64,000 nt of DNA, taken from Erythrobasidium yunnanense. Its lineage: Eukaryota; Basidiomycota; Cystobasidiomycetes; Erythrobasidiales; Erythrobasidiaceae. The notes under the pieces are model-generated. The model was not told where the DNA came from and made no database searches. It worked only from the letters and a program-made list of their open reading frames with translations. This document shows, piece after piece, positions 1-10,800 of the stretch (positions within the stretch are counted from its first letter, which is position 1; every line of letters starts with the position of its first letter). Position numbers and translations under genes: made by a program. The stretch is from positions 1,178,001 through 1,242,000 of the forward strand of contig BCJC01000003.1 in assembly GCA_001600175.1 (NCBI GenBank), written 5' to 3'.

Positions 1-1164
1 GGGTCATGTTCGCTCTCTCTGGCCTATTCTGCATCATAGCTTGGTATGCCATCCACGAAACTCGAGAGTCCGTTCTGCTATCTCGCAAAGCACACAAGCT
101 TCGAAGAGACACCGGCAATACAAATTACAAGTCGCAAGCAGACATTGAGCGGATCGACCTTCTTCATCTCATCAAACTCAACTTATCACGGCCGTACAGG
201 CTTTTCTTGAGCGAGCCCATTCTGGACGCCTTCACTCTCTGGATAGCTTTTGCTTGGTAGGTACGGCTCTGATCCCCATGAAGCTCCGATTGACGTTGAT
301 CCGCAGGGGCGTCGTCTATCTTCTACTCCTTTCGATACCTATAGTATATCAGGAAGTGTATAAATTCAATCTGGGTCAAACGGGTCTTGTCTATACTACC
401 CAGATTATCGCTGCTTTCGCTGGCTTAGGTGTGCTTGAGCTTGATCACCATGCTTCCTTATCAGCTAAACTCCTTCCCTCAGGCCTGACTACCTTCACTG
501 AGAAGCTGTATATACGCGATGTTGAGCGAAAGGGTCCGGAAGCGCGACTGTGGAACGGCATGATCGGTGGTGTTCTGTTTGCTATTGGATGCTGGTTTTA
601 CACGTAGGCTTCTTTCATCTTCCTAGCATGTCAGGCTCATTTAAATTCGATCTTACAGGTGGACGCCTTGGCCACATATACATTGGATAGTGCCTGCGGT
701 TGGGCTCGTAATCCTGTATACTGGCATATTACTTGTCTACCTCTGCGTTTTTAGCTATCTCACGTAAGTCTACCTGGATCTTGTATTCTCCAGCGGCTAG
801 CTGAGGAGAATATCGCAGCGATTGCTGTAAGAAGCCATCTCGCAACTCCTTTGTACGGTCCACTGAGCGAAGACTAATCTGACATACTTCAGACACCTAT
901 TACGCAGCCTCTGCCCTAGCAGTCAGTACGTATCTCCGCCTTGCTGACCTCGCCTACTTTGGCTGAACAATCATAGTGAACTTCTGGAGGAACATCATGG
1001 CAGCGTCCTTCCCTCTGTTCGGGCGTCAAATCTACGATAAGCTAGGTATTCATGCCACTGGATCCATGATCGCAGGTATCGCAACTTTCTTAGCGATTCT
1101 ACCTTTTCTCTGCTATCGTTACGGCGCCACACTTCGGGCAAAGTCCAAGTCTGCTGCGACTTGA
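1..1164 (+). CDS. MFS transporter, DHA1 drug:H+ antiporter type (5' partial)
   Basis: This is the C-terminal part of a major facilitator superfamily transporter; the N-terminal half lies outside the window. The frame is open from base 1. Readable exons are 1-256, 307-603, 659-763, 819-826, 893-925 and 977-1164, and the stop is TGA at 1162-1164. The protein has the ETRESVLL segment that follows a transmembrane helix in fungal DHA1 (polyamine/multidrug, bicyclomycin-resistance-like) transporters, then several hydrophobic helices and an ending of the PLFGRQIYDKLG kind with a short basic tail. It should sit in the plasma or vacuolar membrane and export small molecules by proton antiport; the substrate is unknown. 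The 819-826 exon is only 8 nt, but both flanking introns have GT...AG ends and the join restores the family sequence SYLTD-x-YxxYAASALA. The gene runs tandem with ArsH, which may or may not be functionally meaningful. Confidence 0.88.
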
Positions 1165-1263
1165 AGGCAAAAACTCTGCTTGCTCCCTGTGGCTCACAAT
1201 CTTGCAGCTTACGTCGAGCATCAAAATCCTGCTCGATCATGTCTTAGATTTGTCTTTGGTAAG

Positions 1264-1273
1264 GTCACGTGAC
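1264..1273. promoter_or_regulatory. GTCACGTGAC palindrome (E-box/CACGTG element)
   Basis: A perfect 10-bp palindrome with a CACGTG core lies about 65 bp upstream of the first ArsH ATG and 100 bp after the MFS stop. CACGTG is the classic target of bHLH factors such as Cbf1/USF-type proteins. That this one drives ArsH is inference from position only. A second TCACGTGA copy lies at 55387-55394. Confidence 0.4.
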
Positions 1274-1339
1274 TATCGCAGACATCTTTTGCGAAGTTCT
1301 CACCTAGGATAGCGGCTCTGCTCTCGCCAACAGCAATAC

Positions 1340-2463
1340 ATGCAGCTAGCTTCGCGCAGACTCTTCAGTGCACTTCTACCTCATCCTACTCTCAAAACGC
1401 AGGCTACGCGCGCCATGTCTGTCAGCAAGAACGCAATCACGGGTTCGACGCCAGCGGACTTTACATTGCCAGCTGACAAGGAAGACTACCATCCGTACCG
1501 CTTACAGCACCCGGAACAAGACTGGATTAACGAAATCGACCTCGAGACAGCCACCGCTTTGGCCGCTCTGCAGCCTGCGCCTTTGCGATTCCTAGTTCTT
1601 TACGGCTCGCTTAGAAAGACGTCGTACTCTCGTCTCTTGGCGTTCGAGATGGCTCGCCTACTAGAGGTGTGCCGGAATGGTCAGGCAGGATGCCGAAACT
1701 AACGCCTTCTGCCAGAAAATGGGTGCGGAAGTTCGCGTATTCAATCCAGCCAATCTTCCCGTCAAGCACGACCAAGAGCCTGTCCCGGAAGCCGCTCAAG
1801 AGCTGAGAAACTTGTCTCTATGGTCGTAAGCAGAGTATGCCTAGTTCTTCCGCGTGTCTGCGTCTGAACGAGGCAATTTCAGGGACGGACACGTCTGGGT
1901 ATCGCCAGAGCAGCACGGTCAGATCACGGCCGCCTTCAAGAACCAGATTGATTGGATACCACTGTCTACTGGCAGTGTGCGACCCACTCAAGGCCGCACG
2001 TTAGCTGTTGCCCAAGTCAACGGAGGTTCGCAGTCGTTCAACACTGTCAACACGCTCCGGATACTTGGGAGATGGATGCGCATGTTCACCATTCCCAATC
2101 AGTCCAGCGTACCTATGGCCTGGAAAGCCTTCACGACCGAGTCTGACGTTGGCCAGGATTCCGTTCTTGTCAATCGAATGAAGCCAAGCGGGAACCGCGA
2201 TCGCGTGGTGGATGTGTGCGAGGAGCTGGTAAAGGTGACATGCCTGCTACGTGGACGGGAGGATCTGCTCTCAGATCGCTATTCGGAGAGGAAAGAGCGC
2301 GGCGAGCATGGAAAGCTGCTCACTCAGGCCGAAAAGGATCGTTTGGTGCATGGCCCATCGACAGACAAGGTGAGTATTCGTACAAATGAGCTGCGTGCTG
2401 AACTAACGCAATCCGCATTGATCTGTCCAGTCGGAAATTTTGACGGCTCTGAATATTCGTTGA
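1340..2463 (+). CDS. arsH: ArsH-type NADPH-dependent FMN reductase (organoarsenical resistance)
   Basis: ArsH proteins are NADPH:FMN oxidoreductases that oxidise trivalent methylated or aromatic arsenicals and also reduce quinones or azo dyes. Exons are 1340-1666, 1716-1825, 1883-2369 and 2431-2463, with GT-AG introns of 49, 57 and 61 nt; the stop is TGA at 2461-2463. Diagnostic stretches are the flavodoxin-like loop [12 protein letters not shown] (FMN phosphate binding), [38 protein letters not shown] and [18 protein letters not shown], all typical of ArsH. Two starts are possible: ATG 1340 gives a 25-residue Arg/Ser/Leu-rich extension resembling a mitochondrial presequence, and ATG 1415 (MSVSKN) gives the usual cytosolic length. 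A CACGTG palindrome sits just upstream. An MFS transporter gene precedes it on the same strand. Family assignment is firm; localisation is inference. Confidence 0.95.
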
Positions 2464-2841
2464 CTCAGTAAAGATGCTGCACTGCCCCTGATTAGACCTT
2501 CGTTATATGTTGCACATCACATTAGTACCCTTAGAATGCATACGAATACACCTATTCCACGTTGACTGGTCATGCCTCTTGCCTACATCGATCCAAGTAT
2601 CACATATCAAGAGCTGCTTGGCTAGCAGTACTCTGCTGTGCAGATCTATCCTCAACACGCGCGGATACGCCATTAAACGCGCTGTTTTGACGGCCTTTCC
2701 TTTTCATTTCTTGCGGGACGAGTCCAGACCTCTTGAAGGCGTGTAAAGAGCCAGCCGTACCACAAGAACGTCGTATATCGCATCAAGAGCTACCACAAGT
2801 CTGATACTGGCTGCTGCGACGGTGACAGCGCTGGGCTGAAG
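2464..2841. other. Intergenic region between ArsH and the LIM-RhoGAP gene
   Basis: No coding signal or repeat is apparent in these 378 bp. It should hold the ArsH 3' UTR and the promoter and 5' UTR of the downstream gene. No clear TATA box was found. Confidence 0.5.
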
Positions 2842-5800
2842 ATGGATGCGCCCGAAGCGCCCAGTCCAAACGGCGCGCAAACGACCGCGACGACTGGTCC
2901 CATCGTTTGTCAAGGCTGCAAGCTTGGACTCGAAGAAACGAGCGACAGCGTAGTCGTCAGCTTTGGCGAAGGTCTCTGGCACGTCGACTGGTTAGTTGGA
3001 TGATGCTTCGGTCTCAGCCTTGTCGCGACTCGAGCGCCATGCGAAAAGTCGCTGCAAGAGCTTCGTAAGAACGTTCTGAGACATGCTTTGAATAGCTTCA
3101 GATGCGCGAAATGCAATACGCTCGTTGAGCACGATACAAACCTCCTTCTGCTGGCAGACGGAAGTCCAGTGTAAGCAATCGATACACGTTCGCATGCAGT
3201 TACTGTAGACAGCTGATTGAGCTTCTGATTTACATATGCAGATGCGAAAACTGCTCATACGTGTGCTCGTATTGCGGACAGAGCATCTCGAACGAAGCCA
3301 TTGTCACCGGCGATGAATCATACCATGCCGACTGCTTCCGTTGCAAAAGCTGTGACACGAGAATAGAAGAGCTGGTGTTCGCAAAGACTACTCAGGGCAT
3401 CTATTGGTATGCCAAATCTGCTACTTACTACCGCTTTCAGCTCATAAGGGGATTACTATGACAGCATGGCCTGTCATAATGAACGAGTTGCACGAACGCG
3501 CAAGCATGCTGAAGCTAAGCGGAACCGAAGTCTGCGGCGAACCCATCGTGACAAAGACAGAGAGCGGGAACGAGGCGAATCGACGCGCGACCGGCAAGCC
3601 AGCTCTTCGAACCACGCAGCAGACACGAGTTCTTCGTCGATTACGCCACTTCCGCGGACGTCTCGCTCTCACGGCAGTCATACCAGTCATGGTCACTCCT
3701 CGCATGCATCGACAGCTCCCGATCAACAATCAAGCTCAGCGCAAGATCCAAATTCTCCGCCTTCCAAGGGCGATAGTCGGCATACAAACGACCTTGCCTC
3801 TCAAATTCGTGCAGAGGCGGAGAGAGGAACCTTGCCAGATCCACCTGTCAGCCTCAAGAAGCTTCGGTCGACGGACGGGCATAACAAGTCGAATGGGCAG
3901 AACAACGATAAAGATAGAGACCGAAGCGATTCGCTAAGGCCAGGCCCAGATGGATTCGGTACATACAGGAGCAGAAGCGATCCAACAAGTCCGCACGCCA
4001 GGCAGAGATCGACAAGCGAAGCGCACACCTCGGACATCCCAAGTCCCTCCAAGTCCGACTTTGGTAATAACAACGGGCATGTACAACAAGCTCGGACGGC
4101 ACCGCAATCCCCTGCCCACTCTAGATCGAATTCGTCTGGTGCACCTCCGCTTCCGACAAAGCCAGTATCCTCTTCCTCTTCTTTCGATACTCCATACTCG
4201 TCGCAACCGTTGAAGAAACCATCTGCGAGCGAAGGTAGTGGACTTCGTGCTCAGCCTTCCGGAGCAATGAGTGCCGGATTAGCGATTTCTCGGTCGACTA
4301 GCCCATCTTCCAATTTCTCACCTTCGCCGCGGTCTGCTTCACCCGCTCTTCAGATGTCGTCACCGGTCTCAACCTCATTCTCGCAGACACAGGCGGGACA
4401 GGCACCGCCGCGCAGCAGCTCGATGGAAAACAACAATTCTCTCTTAGCACCGAAAGCCAGTAAAGCTGCCAACCGCAGATCAGGATTCTATGGGGTGATG
4501 AATCTATCGAGCCCTTCTCCGACTAGTGAGACGGCACCGCTAGCTACAACTTCAGAAGATCAAGTCCAGACGTCTCGGAAAGACACTCCTTCCAGTCAAG
4601 ATCTGCAGGATGACTACTTTGTCGTTCCTCGGTCCTTCTCTTCCACTTCTAGCGCAAATATAAGAGTCGATGGAGTCACTAGCGAAAGCGAATCCGATTA
4701 CACAGGTCAACTCCAGCCTACCACGACTATATCTCGACTTCAAACACCGCAAGCAGCATCAGATACTGAGATGCACAATTCAGCCTCGTTCTATGACCCC
4801 GACGTGCTCGTATTCCTCGAAGCTGTCAACGATCCCAATAGCTTGAAACGTAGCTCGACAGCTTTGATGCAACCAGAAGGATTGGGTCCCCAACTCCAGC
4901 CTTTCGACAATGCTGAGACTCCTACAAAGCTTAGCAGTCACTATGCCGATGGCAGGCCGCGAAGTTCCAGCAGGTCCGAGAGTCGCAAGCCGATGAGTGT
5001 AGGAGCGAGCTTGTCGCCTTCTCTCGACGTCCCTGACATGACACCGAAGAAGTCGCAGTGGGCGGATCATGATGACGAGCAGGAGTTATTGTCGCCTGTT
5101 GGAAGGACTAAGCGTGATTCGCACATGAATGGCCTTGGCTTATCGACCGGCGGACGCAGTATCAGGAGCATTCCAGAGAGTGGCGAGGTGGATGGAGCAG
5201 AAGCAAAGACCGACGAAGCTGTCAAGAAAGTCCGCGAAAGTATACGGAGGTCGAGGGGCGGTAGTCTGTCAACGGGTAGCGGGTCAGGCCTCAAGACCAA
5301 TTCTGGCATGACGCTGGATGTGGAGTTGGTGGAACTACTCTTGAGCGAGCTAGAACAAACCAAGAACAAGATGAAGGATCTGCAGAAGAACTATAACGCG
5401 ATTCGGGTACGTATAAGCTAGATGTAAGTATCCTGACTGACTCGCTGACAACCAATCTTCCATCATTCAGCGAGCTTCGCGGCAAGCTTTCGAAGGCTTC
5501 TCAATGGCCAGAGAGGAGTATGACCGTGAAGTAGCCGCGAGAAGAGACGCAGAATTCGAAATGCTCCGCCTCAAAGACCAGATGAAAGAACAAGCTAGCA
5601 AGCTCGGGGCTCTCGACGAGTTGCACAAGAAGCAGGAGCTCTTGCAGCGACGCAGTAATGATTTGCGCAATAGCGTTTTGGGCTACGAACAAGAACTTTC
5701 GAAGATGAGAGTCGAAAGAGATATGACGGTAGCGGAGATGGAGGAACTCGCTGGACTGCCCAAGTCATCTGACGAGGCGTCTTTGGCTCCGGAGAGGCTC

Positions 5801-7521
5801 TCGGTTGCGTTGAACAGTCGCCTTTCTAGCCTCAAAGAAGAATACAGGTCCGAACTACAAAGTCTTACTAGCGAGCGAGAGGCTCTGCGGCTGGAGGTGG
5901 AGGAACTTAAGCAATCGAAGGAGCTCTTCACGGAAGAATCAGGCCTTCTGAACAAGCGCAACACCGAGATTGCTGATGAAACGGCAGAGGCCATTCGAAA
6001 TTTGGAGGCCATCAAGCTCGAGCTGGCACAAGCGCAAAACTTGCTGGCCAATCTTAAGCGGGATCGAGCGGCAGCGCTCCGGTCTGGAAGCCCCAGCTTG
6101 AAGTCCAGTGTCAGCTCTACGACTACTACGACGGGAACTACTAGTGCTATGAGCCAAAACATGTCATTCTCTGTCTCCTCGACCCGGCAACAGCAAATAA
6201 CGCCAACACCTCCCGTGGATGATCAGCCTACTGCCTTCATCGCTCAGAAGGTTGAGCAGGTATTTCCGCAGGCAACTGTCCGAAAGTTCAAGTGAGTCTG
6301 ACTGCAATGGCTGCCACGCACGCATACTGACAGGATGGCCGCAGGTGGGGCAGCAAGAAAGGTCTTGAAAGGCCGCTAAACCAGTCGATATCAAAACATC
6401 CTGGACAAGGCCAGCGAGCTCCTGAAGCTGCTTTCAGACAGCACTCCTTCCAGCCAACCAGCATCCTTCGACCTGTAAGATGTGAACACTGCGGAGACAA
6501 AATCTGGGGCATGGGTGAATTACGATGTCAAGGTAAGCGCATTATATAGCTCGTGATATCCACTTGACTGACCCTTACCATATAGCCTGCGGTCTCTACT
6601 GCCATACCAAATGCATACCCTCTTACCATATTCAATGCAACTCCGCTGCAATTCTGGAAGACCCGTCGGAGTCCTCGACCTCGACTATGTTCGGGAACGA
6701 TCTGGTGGCTCAATGCCTCACTGAGAATCGCCTCATACCTTCGGTTGTGGTTCGCTGCATCGAAGCGGTCGAAGCGACTGCAATGGAGCATGAGGGGATC
6801 TATCGAAAGTCGGGCGGCATGGGCCAGACGAAGCTGATCTCCTCATGCTTCGACCGTGGCGAACCCTTCGATCTTCAAGACAACGATCGTTTCAACGACA
6901 TTTCAGCTGTTACCTCAGTGTAAGCTTATGTTCCGGACCTTGCCGTCTAAGCGGCCTGGCTAATCATGATGCTTTTCTTGCAGACTCAAGAATTACTTCC
7001 GGAATCTACCCAATCCTCTGTATACTTTCGAATTTCATGAAGACTTCTGCTCTTTACCAGGTAAGCCTGCCCTTTTACAGGCTGGAAGGGTGTTTGCTGA
7101 TGTTCAAGACGCTACAGCAATGCGTGATGCCGATGCGCGCCTACATCAGCTGCAAAATTTACTTAGGAATCTGCCCGAGCAACATTACGCTACCTTGAAA
7201 TTGCTAATGATGCATCTACATCGGTGTGTTCATCTCACTTATATGCATCATGAGTCAACTGACAATATTCCTCCTATCAGCATACACCGCGCAAGCAATA
7301 CCAACAAGATGACGCCAGCCAACTTGGGTGTTGTCTTTGGACGTATGTCTCACCTTTCTCAGCTTGCGAACGCGCGATGTATTGACATTCGATGTATGCG
7401 GATTTTAGCAACTCTACTACGCTCTCCCGACCCTTCACAAGAGTTCGCGCAGATGCACCTGAAGGCTCGTGTCGTAGAGCTGACAGTCGAGAACGCACCT
7501 CAAGTCTTTTCAGAGGCATGA
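2842..7521 (+). CDS. Rho GTPase-activating protein with two LIM domains, C1 domain and RhoGAP domain
   Basis: The predicted protein is about 1,350 residues. Two LIM domains lie in the first ~150 residues: paired Cys from residue 23, then WHVDCFRC and CxxC repeats, then YHADCFRCKSC and a CMACH end. A long Ser/Pro-rich low-complexity region (about 3540-5300) and a coiled coil (5470-6090, rich in Glu, Lys, Leu and Arg) follow. Next is a C1 (diacylglycerol/phorbol-type) zinc domain with HSFQPTSILRPVRCEHC...CHTKC (6440-6640), and last a RhoGAP domain with the arginine finger in GIYRKSG. At least ten GT-AG introns of about 48-65 nt are needed, for example 3407-3464, 5407-5470, 6292-6344, 6920-6983, 7061-7108, 7224-7280 and 7343-7408. 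The start is ATG 2842. By analogy with yeast Rga1/Rga2 it should switch off Cdc42 or Rho at polarity sites; the exact GTPase is unknown. Confidence 0.92.
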
Positions 7522-7838
7522 TGTACGAATCTGGTCTCTTGGTCTGTTTCTTAGCATGTCGTTGTACCTATATCATACTTGATCAAAGTGAAGTGAGTGA
7601 AACTGCAGTACCGATGTTTATAGTTGGGCAAAAGGGCATGTTGTCACTTTAGCATCCGGCTTCTGCCTCCGAGCGTCACGATCTTCTCGGATAAAGGCGA
7701 TACGCTTGATCTTCCATTTGCACCTGCTACATACACGGGTACTGAATCTACTGACATCAGAACGAAGGGTAGTATATGCATGAGACTTGAAGAGATATCG
7801 GTATGGAAGCTTTGCTACTGCTTGTGCCGCCTCCCAAA
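7522..7838. other. Convergent 3' region between RhoGAP and TOM1
   Basis: These 317 bp lie between two converging genes and must hold both 3' UTRs. No ORF, repeat or strong hairpin was seen. Confidence 0.5.
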
Positions 7839-10800
7839 TTATGCGAAGGCGAATCCTACGGAACCTTCGTTGATAGCCAGCATCAGCATTCTCCTGAGAT
7901 CCTCGTAGCTTGTGTAGTTGGGGAGATCTATCTGGTTGAAGCATGTATGCGCAGTAGGCAGTATATTTTCTGTATGAGCAGCTACGATGGTAAACTTCGT
8001 GTTGCCTTGAACTCCTTGAAGTGCTTGGAAGCCTTCGAGTCTGCATAGAGTGCTTCAATGTATGGTTTCATTTCGCAATCACTTAGCAACTTACGGAACT
8101 CGCGATGATCCAGTACAGAATTGCAGCAGCTTGGCTCGTTCGGTTTGGTCGAAGGAGCGTACAGCACGCCAGAACCACGTCACACTGTTTGAGGTGTTGC
8201 TTATGTTGTGATACGTAGTGTTTGCACGCCATTCGTCCACATCGATATCGGGCAGTCTGTATCGGTTACCAAGATGGTCAGCCGGCTTCTTCTAATGCTG
8301 AGGGGACGCCTTACCCAGATATGAGCAGCTCGAGCTCCGAGTCACTGAAGAGTTGAATAAGCTCCTTCGGTACAATCTCGTAAAAGCCGCCGAGGAAAGC
8401 GTCTATTTGGTCTTGAATAGCTTTTGTAAGCTTCTGTTCTGCTATGAGCTTGACGTATTCCAACTTGTTCTCTTGAGTGACTGCTATATCTCTTCCATTG
8501 GGTGTAAGATCTATGATCTTCATTTGCCCAAAATCGTCCGCTTCCACAGCGAAGACCTGGTCTATCACGTCTGTAATATCATTGTTGAGCATCCAGACAA
8601 GGGAATTGTAGTATTCTGGGTCGATGGATTCCAAATCCTTATAATCGACATCTCGGCCGAGTATATGCTTGTACATCGAGCGGGTGAAGTAGGCGTCTAG
8701 AAGACGCCCGTCGTATATCGCTTTCCCGATGATTCTTCCGATGAACTTGAATAATGACAGATGTTCCGGATTAATCCACGAAGACCGATTAGGCGTATAG
8801 GTCAGGCGATCGGAGGCTACAGCAGCCCAATCAGCGACATTGAGCGAGATGGATGCAGCTGACCTTACCACACGGCGCTGTGGACAGACAGTCGTGGATT
8901 AGCAATCATCGCCTAATTGCACTACCTGCAACTCACTCCATAGGGCGTAATTTGGGTCAAACATCTGTCTGGCCAGCACTTGTATCCATTCTCTTGCTAC
9001 TCCTCCGGCATCCACACCTTCTTCCTCGTAAAATCGTATACTGAGCTTTCCATACTTGATCTCGTCTCCAGTTCTTCGCATAAGCGAATGCCACGAGTCT
9101 TCGAATACATGCTGCCTCCGCACGTTGACTTGTATTGTGCCGTAGTGTTCTCTATGTCCGTGAGGCTCTTTCCGCTTGTGTAGCTGCCGTTGGAAGAATG
9201 ACCGCTTGTTGTCGAAATCGAGCACTTTGGGATTCTGGATAAGTACGCTGAAGGTGCCGGACATCAAAGCTGGGTCTACATTGCACACAGATAGATGGTC
9301 AGATGCTTGAACATGTCAGTAAGGTGTAAATCAAGCTTGCTGTTCCGGATAAGGGTGTTCAAGGTACGCTTATGCGCGCTGAAGGCCTGCAACAAGTCGG
9401 AGAATCAGCATTCGAAGCTTGACTGCATCCATCGTGTTGCTGATGCCCACGTAGAATTGCTGCTTGATGGCGTCGGAAGGCTGCGCGACCTCTCTGGCCT
9501 TTGCTTTGCCCTTTTCGCTGCTCGAAGCTGTCGCTGATATTGCTGATGCTGATCCAGAGACCGTAACATCCATCGTTGGGCTGAGAGGGTTTGCAATGTC
9601 CATCGTAGGCGACATGAGCGCGAACCCCGACGAAGCTGCTGCTGCCATGCTAGATGATGATCCTGATCCGGATCCCGACGCTGCCATTCTGGCCTGGCCT
9701 GAACCGCTTCCTCGATGCTCCTCTGGCTACCTCTTCCCTTCTGCTGTCTCGATAGATGTCCTTGTCTGCTACTTCCCGCGTTCAGGCTGATGTCGGTACT
9801 GTCCTGAGCCTGTTGCTCGAGGCTGCTTTGTCGTGCAAGGCTTCCGTTACCTACGATTACCAGTTCATATATAATTAGCGAGTATTAATGTTTCCCATCA
9901 TCCGGGTCCCTCTGCGACGGAAGCACGACACCTCCCTCTTTGTCATGGTGCAGCAGATTCTAAGTCCTGAGGCTACAAGTACAGGTGAATATGCTGAAGA
10001 TATCATCTGTCTCTCTATATCTCTATCCGGTTTGCTGTCCTTGTCACGCATTAAGTGCAAACGTCTGCAGCGCTATGGCTGTCCTTTAGCAGTTTCAACG
10101 CTCTATGCAGCGGCCGGGAGATCTAGCACAAGCACCAACATCCAGAACAACTGGCCATGTCTGAGTATCATGCCTATGGGCCCAGACTCCCTTCTTCGAG
10201 CTCTACTATATCTTGGCCGAGCTCTGATGGATCCCCTGCTAGAAGCACGACAGGTGTGGAGGATCTCCGCAGCACGCTCTCCCGAGCTCCACACGAAGCT
10301 ATCATTGGTGCGGTAGATCAAGGCACGGTTCCCCAGTTCGTATACCCTGAACCCTCTATCGCTCTACCAGGTTCAGACGAGTTCTTCGGGGATCACGGAA
10401 TAAGCAGGAGCACGAGACGTACTTCTTTTACACAATCGGCTCTTGCAACAGCACATACTGGACGCGAGGAGCCTCATCCAGCAGGCAGGTATTCGCCTGG
10501 TCCCGCACTTCCACCGCCTCCTCCTTACTCTCCTCGATACAATCGAAGCCGAGAGCAGCCTGAAAATCGCAGAAGCAGACAGCATCAACACGGAAGGGAG
10601 TATTCTCGCCACAATTCTGCAAACTCCTCCCTGTCACCTGGTCGAAGTGCAGCTCACGAAGAGCATTCCCCTGCGCATCCGCATGGGTATGCTCTATCTT
10701 CTGTTCCTAGTATACCAATCAGGAACCCTCGCAGACCCGGTCGACCTGGACTTCCACCCTCTCGCACATCCGATCAAAGGATCGAGCGCTCGAGCAGCTT

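Noticed and set aside
1-2463. MFS transporter plus ArsH read as an arsenic-resistance cluster
   Set aside because: The transporter is of the general DHA1 drug type, not ArsB or Acr3, so the adjacency alone does not support a cluster.
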